A DNA stretch of 46,536 nt from DATIXD01 sp035518875 (GTDB lineage Bacteria; Pseudomonadota; Gammaproteobacteria; Methylococcales; Methylococcaceae), in the NCBI GenBank assembly GCA_035518875.1, contig DATIXD010000106.1:1-46536 (forward strand), given 5' to 3'. Position 1 is the first letter of the stretch, and every line of letters starts with the position of its first letter. A model generated the notes under the pieces. It made no database searches, was not told the origin of the DNA, and saw only the letters and a list, made by a program, of their open reading frames with translations. The position numbers and the translations under genes were made by a program. Positions 8,291 to 16,193 of the stretch are shown here, piece by piece.

Positions 8291-9270
8291 GGGCGCCACG
8301 TTCCGACCTCCAGGGTTTTGAAGGCTAGCAGGATCGACAGGCAAATCAGCGCCGTCCCATAACACCATCCCGAAAGATCCTTGCGCGGCAGCTTTTCGAG
8401 ATAACGCAGCGGCTGATTCTCGAGCTTTTCCACATCCAGGATAGCCCGTTGCACCGCCTCCGGATTGTCTGCCTCATAAGCCCGATAAGGGACGCCCAGA
8501 GTCTGGAAGTACTGGTTTAGGAAATATTCCGGCGTCGTACTTTCGTTGGGGTTTTCCGGTGGCGCGGACAGGCTGCCGCCCCGAGGGTTGCGCAGGTAAA
8601 TCCAGTAGAGCGCGGCGCGATTGTTCTGGAAAAGCTGCCTGATGTAATCGCCGGTTTCCGCGTCCATGCGCGCCGCGCCATCGGAAACCAGCAGGATGAT
8701 GCGCGAGCCGGTCAGCGGCCGACCGCTGAAATAATCCAGCGCCATCGCCAACCCCGGCGCGATGTTGGTGACGCCATGACCGCGTTTGCCGAGGCTGGCG
8801 ATGGCGGCCTGTACGGCCTCCCGATCCTGGGTCAGCGGCAGCACATAAACCGGCGCGGCGCTGAAGGCGACTAGGGCGAACAAATCATCCCGACGCCGAC
8901 CCACGAACTCGGCCAGCAGTTTGCTAGCGATGGTGCCTTTCGATTCCTGGGCCGCACCGCCCAGATAACGGCCGGAGAAGTTATCGTTCATGCTGCTGCT
9001 GCGGTCGAGCAGGAGGACGATGTGCGCGCCCGTGCCAATTTTTTCCACCCGTTGTTCGCGAAGATAAGGCCCTGCGATTCCGGCCACCAGGGATGCGACG
9101 GCAAGCGCCGCGATCAGCCGCAGCAGGCGGTCGATCGCGGCGGATAACGGATCTTCCGGCAGCATGGCGATGCTGGAATAACTGAGGGTTTTTTGACCGG
9201 CCCGCACGATCGGAATTGCCGCCAATAACCCGAGCAACAGGACCCAGGGTTGTGAAAACGCGAAGTTCAT
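8287..9270 (-). CDS. mxaC: MxaC-like von Willebrand A domain protein
   Basis: A 327-residue BatA-type membrane protein: hydrophobic segments at residues about 8-24 and 50-68, a vWA domain with a perfect MIDAS D89-R-S91-S-S93 followed by a conserved Thr (HGVTNIAPG) and SDG (LLVSDGAARMD), and a C-terminal transmembrane helix (YGTALICLSILLAF). The intact MIDAS implies binding of a divalent metal, fitting the proposed role of MxaC in calcium handling for methanol dehydrogenase. The ATG overlaps the mxaA stop by four bases. It differs from MxaL by its canonical DxSxS motif. Confidence 0.88.
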   Translation of the reverse strand: MNFAFSQPWVLLLGLLAAIPIVRAGQKTLSYSSIAMLPEDPLSAAIDRLLRLIAALAVASLVAGIAGPYLREQRVEKIGTGAHIVLLLDRSSSMNDNFSGRYLGGAAQESKGTIASKLLAEFVGRRRDDLFALVAFSAAPVYVLPLTQDREAVQAAIASLGKRGHGVTNIAPGLAMALDYFSGRPLTGSRIILLVSDGAARMDAETGDYIRQLFQNNRAALYWIYLRNPRGGSLSAPPENPNESTTPEYFLNQYFQTLGVPYRAYEADNPEAVQRAILDVEKLENQPLRYLEKLPRKDLSGWCYGTALICLSILLAFKTLEVGTWRP

Positions 9271-10196
9271 CGCCGCCTTCTCTCGACCTTACGGGATTCC
9301 CGACAAAGTTTTTCGAGTCCGGTAAGCGCAAAGTCGGACGGGATGTCCGGTTCAATGGATGCGAAAAACAGTCGTTGAGACACGGCGAAAAAGGCCTCGA
9401 ACTGCTCGCGTAGCCCGCCAAATTCCGGGTGCTCGATGAAAAATTGGTCCAGTCGGCCCGCGAACACGGTGTACCCGGCGGTTTCATTGATCGCGCCGTG
9501 CACCAGCCTGAGTGCTTGTCGATAAACTTCGCCGGAAGGCGGTTGCCGATGCAGCTTTTTCAATGCCCGGGCGGCGCGGGCGAAAGGCAAAGCGACGAAT
9601 GTCCGAAAGGGCGGTAGTCCAAGCCGCCAGGCAGCGTACATCAGTGGCGCGGCGATCCCGATCAGAAATCCGAACAAAGCGGTCTCATGCCGTTCGGTCG
9701 GGTAGACAGGCGGAGGCAAATCACCCCGGAGCGTCACATTCTCGTCCGGCGTTTTCGGCGAAATGAGCGGCGTCAGGGTGAAATTCCACGCCGGCGCTTC
9801 GACTTCGATGTGACTGTCGCCCTGCCGAAACCGCAGGGGCAGGGCCGGCACGCTCTGGGTTTCCGCGTCCCTAACACCCTTGAATACCTGATAGGTGAAG
9901 TCGATGCGGTAAATCGTTTGGTCTCTCCGATCCTCGCGCTTCCATTCGACCTGTCGGACTTCCAGCCAGTCGTTGACGGCGCTTCCCGGTTGCGGCAGGA
10001 AATCGGATTCCAGTTCGAAAGGCTTGGCCACCCGGACCTCGATAGTGTTTCGAATCGGCTCGCCCATGACATAGCCGAAATCGCGTTGCGCGTGAAGTTC
10101 GATACCATGGATGGCCGCCGGGAGTTCCGCCGACACGCCGGCGGCATGAAACATCAGGGCGAAGCTCACCGCGAGGCTGTCTTTGCACATGCTCAC
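9267..10196 (-). CDS. mxaA: MxaA-like periplasmic/membrane protein (methanol dehydrogenase calcium insertion)
   Basis: A 309-residue protein with a signal peptide (cleavage likely after GVSA near residue 23), a beta-rich periplasmic part containing ELHAQRDFGYVMGEPI, one transmembrane helix (FLIGIAAPLMYAAWRLGL) and a cytoplasmic helical tail. This architecture and its place between the DUF58 gene and a vWA gene match MxaA, needed for active methanol dehydrogenase in methylotrophs. A GTG at 10196 overlaps the mxaS stop; an ATG two codons later (10190) is an equally plausible start. It is related in layout to DUF4381/BatD-type proteins of general MoxR clusters. Confidence 0.85.
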   Translation of the reverse strand: MSMCKDSLAVSFALMFHAAGVSAELPAAIHGIELHAQRDFGYVMGEPIRNTIEVRVAKPFELESDFLPQPGSAVNDWLEVRQVEWKREDRRDQTIYRIDFTYQVFKGVRDAETQSVPALPLRFRQGDSHIEVEAPAWNFTLTPLISPKTPDENVTLRGDLPPPVYPTERHETALFGFLIGIAAPLMYAAWRLGLPPFRTFVALPFARAARALKKLHRQPPSGEVYRQALRLVHGAINETAGYTVFAGRLDQFFIEHPEFGGLREQFEAFFAVSQRLFFASIEPDIPSDFALTGLEKLCRESRKVERRRR

Positions 10197-11032
10197 TGGT
10201 AGAAATAACGTGTCATGGCGTCGGCATCAAAACGATCCACGATGAAAAAAGCTTCCCGCCCATAACGGGCGCACAGGCGTGTCAGTTCCTCGCGGCGCTG
10301 CGCGAAGCGTTCGCGCAATCTATCGCGCAGGCTGGGGCGCAGGAACAAGCGCCGGCGCTCGCCGGTTTCGGGGTCATGCAGATGCACCAGACCCCACGCA
10401 GGCAGCTTCTCGAACTCGGCGCTGTCCCAGATGACGATCGGCACCAGATCGTGATGCAGGAAGGTATCGAGAATTTCCTCCGCCTCGGCCAGCGGGAAGT
10501 GAAAGTCCGAAACCAGAAACACCAGCGCCCGCTGCTTGCCAAGGTGCGGAGCGGCCTCTAAAAGGCCCCGCGCAGTCGATGCGGCGGGGCGGAAGTTCAG
10601 CAGGCGCTCGCGCAGTTCCATGGCCATGCCTTTGCGCCAGCGCAGAGGCAGGCTCAGATCCCAGCGGATGTCGCTGTCGCAGCCGATGAAGCCGAAGGGA
10701 TCGCCGGTGCGGTAGGCCGAATAAGCGGCCGCAGCCGCGAACATCGCCAGCAGGGCGGTTTTTCGGGTCTGCCCGTGAAAGCCCATCGAGGCGGAAAGGT
10801 CTGCCAGCAGATAGACTGGGACGGCTGCGCGCTGGCGAAAACTGCGCACCTTCAGTTCGCCGAACGGATCGGCGAGGGTGGCGCGCACGTCCAGATGGCG
10901 GGGATCGGGGTGGTTGATCAGCGGGATATGGCCGTGAAACTCAAAGTCGCCGCCCGGCCGTATGCCGGGGTGATGACCGGGATGGCCCCCTTGGGCGCGC
11001 CAGCCGACCTGATAATGGAACTCGGGAATCAA
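10193..11032 (-). CDS. mxaS: MxaS-like DUF58 protein
   Basis: A 279-residue DUF58-family protein. The domain carries a vWA-like metal site, D78-L-S80-A-S82 (LLADLSASM), and FLVSDFHFP later. It starts at a TTG (11032) overlapping the mxaR stop by four bases (TTGA); no ATG or GTG lies in a better place, so expression probably depends on translational coupling to mxaR. DUF58 proteins accompany MoxR ATPases throughout bacteria and are thought to link the ATPase to its vWA substrates. Here the role is inferred to be methanol dehydrogenase maturation. There are no transmembrane helices. Confidence 0.87.
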   Translation of the reverse strand: MIPEFHYQVGWRAQGGHPGHHPGIRPGGDFEFHGHIPLINHPDPRHLDVRATLADPFGELKVRSFRQRAAVPVYLLADLSASMGFHGQTRKTALLAMFAAAAAYSAYRTGDPFGFIGCDSDIRWDLSLPLRWRKGMAMELRERLLNFRPAASTARGLLEAAPHLGKQRALVFLVSDFHFPLAEAEEILDTFLHHDLVPIVIWDSAEFEKLPAWGLVHLHDPETGERRRLFLRPSLRDRLRERFAQRREELTRLCARYGREAFFIVDRFDADAMTRYFYQ

Positions 11033-12057
11033 GGTGCGGCGACCTGTTCCAAAATCCGGCGCGTGAAATCGCCGATGAGGCTGGCACGCCGCATTTCATA
11101 AACGGGGGTGAAGAAGATGCGGTGGGCAATGGTTTCGTGAAACACCGCCTGCAAGTCCTCCGGAATCAGGTTACCTCGGGCGTCCATCCAGGCCGCCGCT
11201 CGGGCTGCCCGCATCATCATGCTCATGCCGCGTGCGCTGGCTCCGGCCAGGAGCAGGCGGTCCATGTCGACGCCGTCCAGCCTGATGCCGAAATCCCCCG
11301 GCTTCCGCGTCGCCTCCCAGAGATTCAGGGCATAGTGCTGGAGGGTTACGCTGGCCTGGATCTCATGTTGAATGAGGCGGCCGATCTCGGCGATCTGGTG
11401 GTAGGGCAAGAGGCCGGGCTCGATGCCGTCGATCAGCCGGTCAACATCGTGAAACCTTGGATTAAACATGAGCGCCCGTCGAAGTTCGGGGTTTGCCGGT
11501 GTCTCGATGTGCAGTTCCATCAGGAAGCGATCGCGAGCGGCCGAGGGCATTTCGAAGGTTTCTTCCTTCTCGACTCGATTGCGGTCGGCGAACACCTGCA
11601 AGTGCGGGAAAAAATATTCCCGGTTGAAGGCGGTGACGCTGCGCTCGGCCATGACCCGCAGGAGCAAAGAATGCACCTGCGGGCGGGCGCGGTTGACTTC
11701 GTTGAAGAAGAAGATCGAAAGTTGCTCGCCGTGTTTCAGGATCGGGCCGGGGTCGACTTGGGGTTTGCCCTGTTCGTTGATGTAAGTGTGGTAAATCAGA
11801 TCATTGGGCATCAAATCGATGGTGCCTTCGATGCGCTCGTAGGCGCCGCCCACGCCCCGCGCTACCGCACGCAGCAGGGTAGTCTTGCCAACGCCCACGT
11901 CGCCTTCGAGCATGACGTGCCCGCGGGCGAAGATCGCCAGGGTGATTTGCCTGAGCGCGTGATCGAGGCCGACGACGGCCTTGCGGATTTCCTGTTCGAA
12001 TTGACCGGCGCGCTCGCGCCAATCGGCCAGAAGGGTATCCTTGTTGTGCTCGGACAT
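11029..12057 (-). CDS. mxaR: MxaR-like MoxR family AAA+ ATPase
   Basis: A 342-residue MoxR-family ATPase. Walker A is GDVGVGKTT (residues 52-60). The Walker B position reads FFFNEVNRARPQ, with Asn119 where MoxR proteins normally have the Mg-binding Asp (DEINRA); the catalytic Glu120 is kept. FADRNR may be sensor 1. MoxR proteins are chaperone-like ATPases that assemble metalloenzymes with vWA partners. The ATG at 12057 gives a normal MoxR N-terminus, although no strong Shine-Dalgarno is visible; an upstream TTG at 12111 is possible. It is the first gene of mxaRSACKL. In canonical operons mxaFJGI lies just upstream, but here there is a 393-base gap and a divergent hpf gene. Confidence 0.88.
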   Translation of the reverse strand: MSEHNKDTLLADWRERAGQFEQEIRKAVVGLDHALRQITLAIFARGHVMLEGDVGVGKTTLLRAVARGVGGAYERIEGTIDLMPNDLIYHTYINEQGKPQVDPGPILKHGEQLSIFFFNEVNRARPQVHSLLLRVMAERSVTAFNREYFFPHLQVFADRNRVEKEETFEMPSAARDRFLMELHIETPANPELRRALMFNPRFHDVDRLIDGIEPGLLPYHQIAEIGRLIQHEIQASVTLQHYALNLWEATRKPGDFGIRLDGVDMDRLLLAGASARGMSMMMRAARAAAWMDARGNLIPEDLQAVFHETIAHRIFFTPVYEMRRASLIGDFTRRILEQVAAP

Positions 12058-12450
12058 GTGTTCGAAAGTCGATGGCGAGGCGAGCCGCGTTTTGGCGGAA
12101 TTAAACAACAATACCCACTCTGATCAAACCGGCGCAGGTTGCGCCTCGTTCCGGTCGCGAATTCACTATCTCGAGGGAGGGGCAAGGCGAAACCGATCAA
12201 GATCGACAGATAGATGAGTGGCTGTGTAATATACTCGGTTTTTGGCTGGCGAGAAGCGCCGGCAAGCGGGCATCCAAGCCTGGGCGCCCCTAAAGGAAGC
12301 TCGAAAACTCAGTTGCGAGGGATAGTCCGGGGCCGGTTTTGGCATGATTCGGGGATCGGAAGACATATGAGATGGTTAATCGCCGACCGGTTGATTGTTC
12401 GCTGAAAGAGGATTTTTGTTTTCTAAACGTCTGAATTAACGGGATATATC
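12058..12450. other. Intergenic region between divergent mxaR and hpf
   Basis: No convincing gene is seen in these 393 bases. Short frames on both strands lack ribosome-binding sites and look random. The region must hold the start signals of the mxaRSACKL block and of hpf. A TAATATACT stretch near 12228 could be a -10 element for plus-strand transcription, with TCGACA 18 bases upstream as a poor -35. That would give hpf a leader of about 200 bases, GC-rich in its first half and ending in an A/T-rich segment. Confidence 0.5.
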
Positions 12451-12822
12451 ATGCAAGTACCACTAGAGATTACGTTTCGCGGCTTTCCCCACTCCGACGC
12501 CGTCGAGACTAAGATCCGCGAAAAAACGGCGAAACTGGAACAGTTCTGCGATCACATCATCAGTTGCAAGGTGGCTGTAGAGGCGGAGCACCGCCATCAG
12601 CACCAGGGCAATCTATTCCATGTCCGCATCGACCTGAGTGTGCCGCAGAGACACATCATCGTCAGCCGCGAGCATCACGACAAACAGGCCCACGAAGACC
12701 TTTACGTCGCTTTGCGCGACGCGTTCGACGTCGCCAAACGCCAACTCGAAGAATACACCCGCATTCAGCGCGGCGAGGTCAAGAACCACAAGGCTCCCGC
12801 AGCCGCCGGTTCCAACTGGTAA
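12451..12822 (+). CDS. hpf: Ribosome hibernation promoting factor (HPF/RaiA family)
   Basis: A 123-residue HPF/YfiA-type protein: MQVPLEITFRGFPHSDAVETKIREK at the start, then a basic His-rich strand region (HRHQHQGNLFHVRIDL) and the helix DLYVALRDAFDVAKRQLEEY typical of the family. It binds the decoding centre of the 30S subunit during stationary phase or stress. It lacks the long C-terminal dimerisation domain, so it is of the short or intermediate class; the 20-residue tail is polar. It is not next to rpoN here, unlike the classical enterobacterial hpf. The ATG at 12451 has only a weak AACGGGA upstream. Confidence 0.85.
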   Translation: MQVPLEITFRGFPHSDAVETKIREKTAKLEQFCDHIISCKVAVEAEHRHQHQGNLFHVRIDLSVPQRHIIVSREHHDKQAHEDLYVALRDAFDVAKRQLEEYTRIQRGEVKNHKAPAAAGSNW

Positions 12823-12846
12823 GGCTGCCCTCTCATCTCCATACAC

Positions 12847-12886
12847 CGGCTTCATTGGGCCCAAGGTCGATCGCCCAGTGAAGCCG
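12847..12886. terminator. Strong inverted repeat between convergent hpf and desaturase genes
   Basis: A 14-base-pair stem with a single G-T wobble (arms 12847-12860 and 12873-12886) encloses a 12-base loop. It lies between the hpf stop and the stop of the convergent desaturase gene, the expected place for a bidirectional terminator. No T-run follows on either side, so it may act as an RNA 3'-end protector or a factor-assisted terminator. Confidence 0.5.
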
Positions 12887-12914
12887 AAGATGGTGCCGCA
12901 TCATTCCGACCGAA

Positions 12915-13925
12915 TCAGCCGGGTACCGAACAGCCCCGGCGCTTCGGCTTATTGGTGGACCGGCTACCGGTTCTGTTGACGCGGGCCTTGATCTCTTTTT
13001 CGGCCTCCAGCCAGTCGAGAAAATCACATCCAGGCGCAAAGCCGCGTTTTTCCGCTCTGTAATAAGCCGCCTCGGCGATCATCGCCTGCAGCGACAGGGA
13101 CTGGGAGCTCGGTGAACCGGCCCGGGTCAAGCCGAATTTCACGAGTTCCAGGAAATTCTGCGCCTCAACCTGTTTGAGACCGATCTCTGCGGGCTCCAGC
13201 TCGGCAAGTGTGCCGAACATCCGGTCCCACACCGAAAACAGTGCGCCATAGTTGTGGTCGTGCTCCTCTCGCCGCGTCGAATGATGCACGCGGTGCAGGT
13301 AGGGCACTATAAGCAGGCGGCCGAGCCAATTCTCCCCGCGAAATGCCAGGTTCGCATGGTGGAACATCACATTGAGGGTGATCAAGGCCTCGTTCGCCAA
13401 CAGAATCGCCGTGTCCACCCCGGTGACGGCGATGTAGATCGCTTTGACGACCGTGGTGAGTAATACCTCGACGAAGTGCAGGCGGAAGGCGGTGGAGACG
13501 TTCATGCTGCGATCGCTGTGATGCACCTTGTGAAACATCCACAGCCACTCGAAGGCATGATTGGCCCGGTGCCAGAGATAAAGGGTCAAATCCAGCAAAA
13601 TCAGAGACGCCGCGGCCTTCCAGAAGGGGCTCGAAATTGGCCCGAGCAGTCCGGTACCGGCATAGTGCTCGACCACGAGCAATAGCGATGAAACGGATAG
13701 CAGCGACATCAGCGTGTCATTCAAGATGAACGTGCCGGTGTTGCTCAGATAGGACCGGCGGACGGTCTTCGCCGTGTTTTTCCGGTAACCGAAGCGGGCT
13801 TCCAGAACGAATAAAACGGCGAATGCCGCGAGGATCATCACCGCCCGTACTTCCCCGGACGTGAATTCTGGTACCGTCAAGTCGGCGATAGGAGATGTCA
13901 GTATCGATGTAAGCTTGGTTAACAT
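12915..13925 (-). CDS. Sterol desaturase/fatty acid hydroxylase superfamily membrane protein
   Basis: A 336-residue integral membrane protein with the histidine clusters of di-iron hydroxylases and desaturases: H119-x3-H123 (HRANH), H132-x2-HH136 (HKVHH), HH189-190 (HHANL) and H211-x2-HH215 (HRVHH). At least four hydrophobic segments lie between residues 28 and 180. Members hydroxylate or desaturate sterols, fatty acids, carotenoids or alkylglycerols. Methylococcaceae make sterols and hopanoids, so a lipid substrate is likely, but it cannot be named from sequence. The C-terminal 25 residues are basic and probably unstructured. The ATG at 13925 has a clear GGAGGA Shine-Dalgarno. An 18-base palindrome lies 60 bases upstream. 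Confidence 0.87.
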   Translation of the reverse strand: MLTKLTSILTSPIADLTVPEFTSGEVRAVMILAAFAVLFVLEARFGYRKNTAKTVRRSYLSNTGTFILNDTLMSLLSVSSLLLVVEHYAGTGLLGPISSPFWKAAASLILLDLTLYLWHRANHAFEWLWMFHKVHHSDRSMNVSTAFRLHFVEVLLTTVVKAIYIAVTGVDTAILLANEALITLNVMFHHANLAFRGENWLGRLLIVPYLHRVHHSTRREEHDHNYGALFSVWDRMFGTLAELEPAEIGLKQVEAQNFLELVKFGLTRAGSPSSQSLSLQAMIAEAAYYRAEKRGFAPGCDFLDWLEAEKEIKARVNRTGSRSTNKPKRRGCSVPG

Positions 13926-14402
13926 TGATTATTCCTCCGTACTGGCCGGATGTAACAATTCCTGTACATTTGGTATCCAAAATATGTCATTCAAAAATGA
14001 CAACCCAATTGACAATGGCCTATCTGGAGAGTTCCGGCGCCTTTCTTTCTTCGGGCCGAATAGCCTCTTTCCGAAAAACCAGGGAATCATCCGGCTCGTT
14101 CCGTCTGGCCGGGAGGATTGGTGAGGCCGTATCGATTCACGAGAAGATTCAGCCTTCTGTTGGCCTTTAGGCAAGCGATGTGCCAATTTGTTGGATTGCA
14201 GCCACGGTGGTGCTCAAACGCTGGCTGCAAAGACCCCGGCCGCGCGTCTTGACGCCACCAAACGACAGAGGTTCGGCCGCGTTGTCCTCCGGGGAGGCAA
14301 GCGGAATGCTTCTCCAGCCGTTATAGCGCCACTGTTCCGTATGAGGACTCTGCGTGACAATACCGAACCATTCGCCAGAATCTGCTACCGGAGAAAGTCA
14401 TC
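13926..14402. other. Intergenic region between divergent desaturase and polX genes
   Basis: These 477 bases contain several short frames on both strands, none with a recognisable product or a good start signal. The part next to the desaturase gene (13926-14030) is AT-rich and holds a perfect 18-base palindrome; the remainder is mixed in composition. The region probably holds the promoters of both flanking genes. Confidence 0.5.
13985..14002. promoter_or_regulatory. Perfect 18-bp palindrome, candidate operator
   Basis: TGTCATT-CAAA-AATGACA has seven-base perfect arms around a four-base centre. It lies about 60 bases upstream of the desaturase start codon within an AT-rich stretch, where a repressor- or activator-binding site would be expected. 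No regulator gene is adjacent. The protein that would bind is unknown. Confidence 0.35.
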
Positions 14403-16127
14403 ATGCCCGTGCATAATGCCGATATAGCAGCGATATTCGAAGAAATCGCCGATCTTCTGGAAATCGAGGGTGCCAACGTCTTCCGCGTTCGCGCCTATCG
14501 TAACGCCGCCCGTACCTTGCAGGAATTGGGCAAGGACTTGCGGGCGATGGTGCACAAAGGCGAGGAACTGACGGAACTCCCCGGGATCGGCGACGACTTG
14601 GCGAGCAAGATTCGGGAGATCGTCGAAACCGGCCGTTGCACCGCACTGGACAAGCTGCACAAGCGATTGCCGCCGGCCATCACGGAGCTGCTAAAAATCC
14701 CGGGGTTGGGGCCCAAGCGGGTGAAAATCCTGCATCAGGCGCTGGACATTCACACCGTGGAACAATTGCAGGACGCGGTGCGCGATCACCGTATCCGGGA
14801 ACTGCCCGGCTTCGGCGAAAAAACGGAAATTCACATCGCCGAGTCCCTGGAAATCCACGCCGGCGGAGCGGGACGGTTCAAACTGGTGACCGCTGCCCAA
14901 TACGCGGAACCCTTGGCAACTTATCTCCGCGCCGTTCCCGGGGTGAGGCGGGTGGTGGTGGCGGGAAGCTACCGGCGGGCCAAGGAAACCGTGGGCGATC
15001 TGGATATCCTGGTCACCGCCGAGGCCGAGAGCCCGGTGATGGCGCGCTTTGTGGCTTATGACGAAGTGGCCGAGGTGCTGTCCCATGGTTCGACGCGCAG
15101 CAGCGTGGTGTTGAGATGCAAGCTCCAGGTGGACGTGCGAGTAGTGCAGCCGGAGAGCTACGGCGCGGCGCTGCATTACTTCACCGGCAGCAAGGCGCAC
15201 AACATCGCTATCCGCCGCCTGGGTCAGGAGCGCGGGCTCAAGATCAACGAATACGGCGTGTTCAAGGGCGAGGCGCGCATCGCCGGCGAAACCGAGGAAT
15301 CGGTTTTCCAGACGGTGGGTTTGCCGTTCATTCCACCGGAACTGCGCGAAGACCGGGGCGAGATCGAGGCGGCCAAGACCGGCCGGCTGCCCCTCTTGGT
15401 CGAGCTATCCGACCTTCGGGGCGACCTCCATGCCCACACCAAAGCCACCGACGGCCACAACACGATCTTGGAAATGGCCGAGGCCGCCAAGAAGCACGGC
15501 TTCGAATATCTTGCCATCACCGAGCATTCGCGCCGGCTTACCGTCGCCCACGGCCTCGACCCGGTGCGCCTGGCGAAGCAAATCGACGAAATCGATCGCC
15601 TGAATGACCGACTCGAAGGCATCACCCTGCTCAAGGGCATCGAGGTGGACATTCTGGAGAATGGTGACCTGGACCTTCCCGATGAGGTGCTGGGACGGCT
15701 GGACTTGGTCGTGGGTGCCGTGCACAGCCGCTTCGATCTACCCCGCGCGAAACAGACTCAACGGATCCTAAAGGCGATGGATAGCCCCCATTTCAGCATT
15801 CTCGCCCATCCCAGCGGGCGGCTGATCGACCGGCGCGAGCCCTATGACGTGGATATGCTGCGCATCATCCGCAAGGCCAAAGAGCGGGGCTGTTATCTGG
15901 AGCTCGATGCCCAGCCGGAGCGGCTGGACCTGCTGGATGCCTACTGCCAGATGGCGAAAGACGAAGGTGTCCTCGTCAGCATCAATTCCGACGCCCACAG
16001 CACTTTGGATTTCGACAATCTCCGCTTCGGGATTGGTCAAGCCCGGCGCGGCTGGCTGGAGAAAAAGGATGTACTGAATGCGCTCGCGCTCAAGGAGCTG
16101 CGGTCGCTGCTCAAGCGCACCATGTAG
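14403..16127 (+). CDS. polX: Family X DNA polymerase with PHP nuclease domain (PolX)
   Basis: A 574-residue bacterial PolX. The N-terminal part holds helix-hairpin-helix elements (LPGIGDDLASKIREI, IPGLGPKRVKIL) and the nucleotidyltransferase core, with catalytic aspartates in VGDLDILV and VDVRVV. The C-terminal third is a PHP domain beginning LRGDLHAHTKATDGHNT and including ITEHSRR, GIEVDIL, HPSGR and NSDAHS metal ligands. PolX fills short DNA gaps in base-excision repair, and the PHP domain supplies 3'-5' exonuclease or AP-endonuclease activity. Length and domain order are typical. The ATG at 14403 follows GGAGAAAGTC. Confidence 0.96.
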   Translation: MPVHNADIAAIFEEIADLLEIEGANVFRVRAYRNAARTLQELGKDLRAMVHKGEELTELPGIGDDLASKIREIVETGRCTALDKLHKRLPPAITELLKIPGLGPKRVKILHQALDIHTVEQLQDAVRDHRIRELPGFGEKTEIHIAESLEIHAGGAGRFKLVTAAQYAEPLATYLRAVPGVRRVVVAGSYRRAKETVGDLDILVTAEAESPVMARFVAYDEVAEVLSHGSTRSSVVLRCKLQVDVRVVQPESYGAALHYFTGSKAHNIAIRRLGQERGLKINEYGVFKGEARIAGETEESVFQTVGLPFIPPELREDRGEIEAAKTGRLPLLVELSDLRGDLHAHTKATDGHNTILEMAEAAKKHGFEYLAITEHSRRLTVAHGLDPVRLAKQIDEIDRLNDRLEGITLLKGIEVDILENGDLDLPDEVLGRLDLVVGAVHSRFDLPRAKQTQRILKAMDSPHFSILAHPSGRLIDRREPYDVDMLRIIRKAKERGCYLELDAQPERLDLLDAYCQMAKDEGVLVSINSDAHSTLDFDNLRFGIGQARRGWLEKKDVLNALALKELRSLLKRTM

Positions 16128-16136
16128 GGGAAAGGT

Positions 16137-16168
16137 GTGCGCGGCGAATGAATGATTCAGCCGCGCAC
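16137..16168. terminator. Bidirectional hairpin between polX and fae
   Basis: GTGCGCGGC (16137-16145) pairs perfectly with GCCGCGCAC (16160-16168), extended inside by GAAT/ATTC with one bulge. It lies between the convergent stops of polX and fae. A second small hairpin, CCGCA/TGCGG with an A-rich loop at 16176-16192, lies next to the fae stop. On the minus strand that loop reads as a T-run. Confidence 0.55.
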
Positions 16169-16193
16169 TCTTGTACCGCACAAAAAATGCGGG

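Noticed and set aside
11122..12123. 333-codon plus-strand frame opposite mxaR
   Set aside because: MxaR shows Walker A and MoxR motifs in the minus frame; the plus frame is a GC-driven shadow.
14188..14427. 79-codon plus-strand frame upstream of polX
   Set aside because: It overlaps the polX start in another frame, lacks a Shine-Dalgarno and has random-looking composition.
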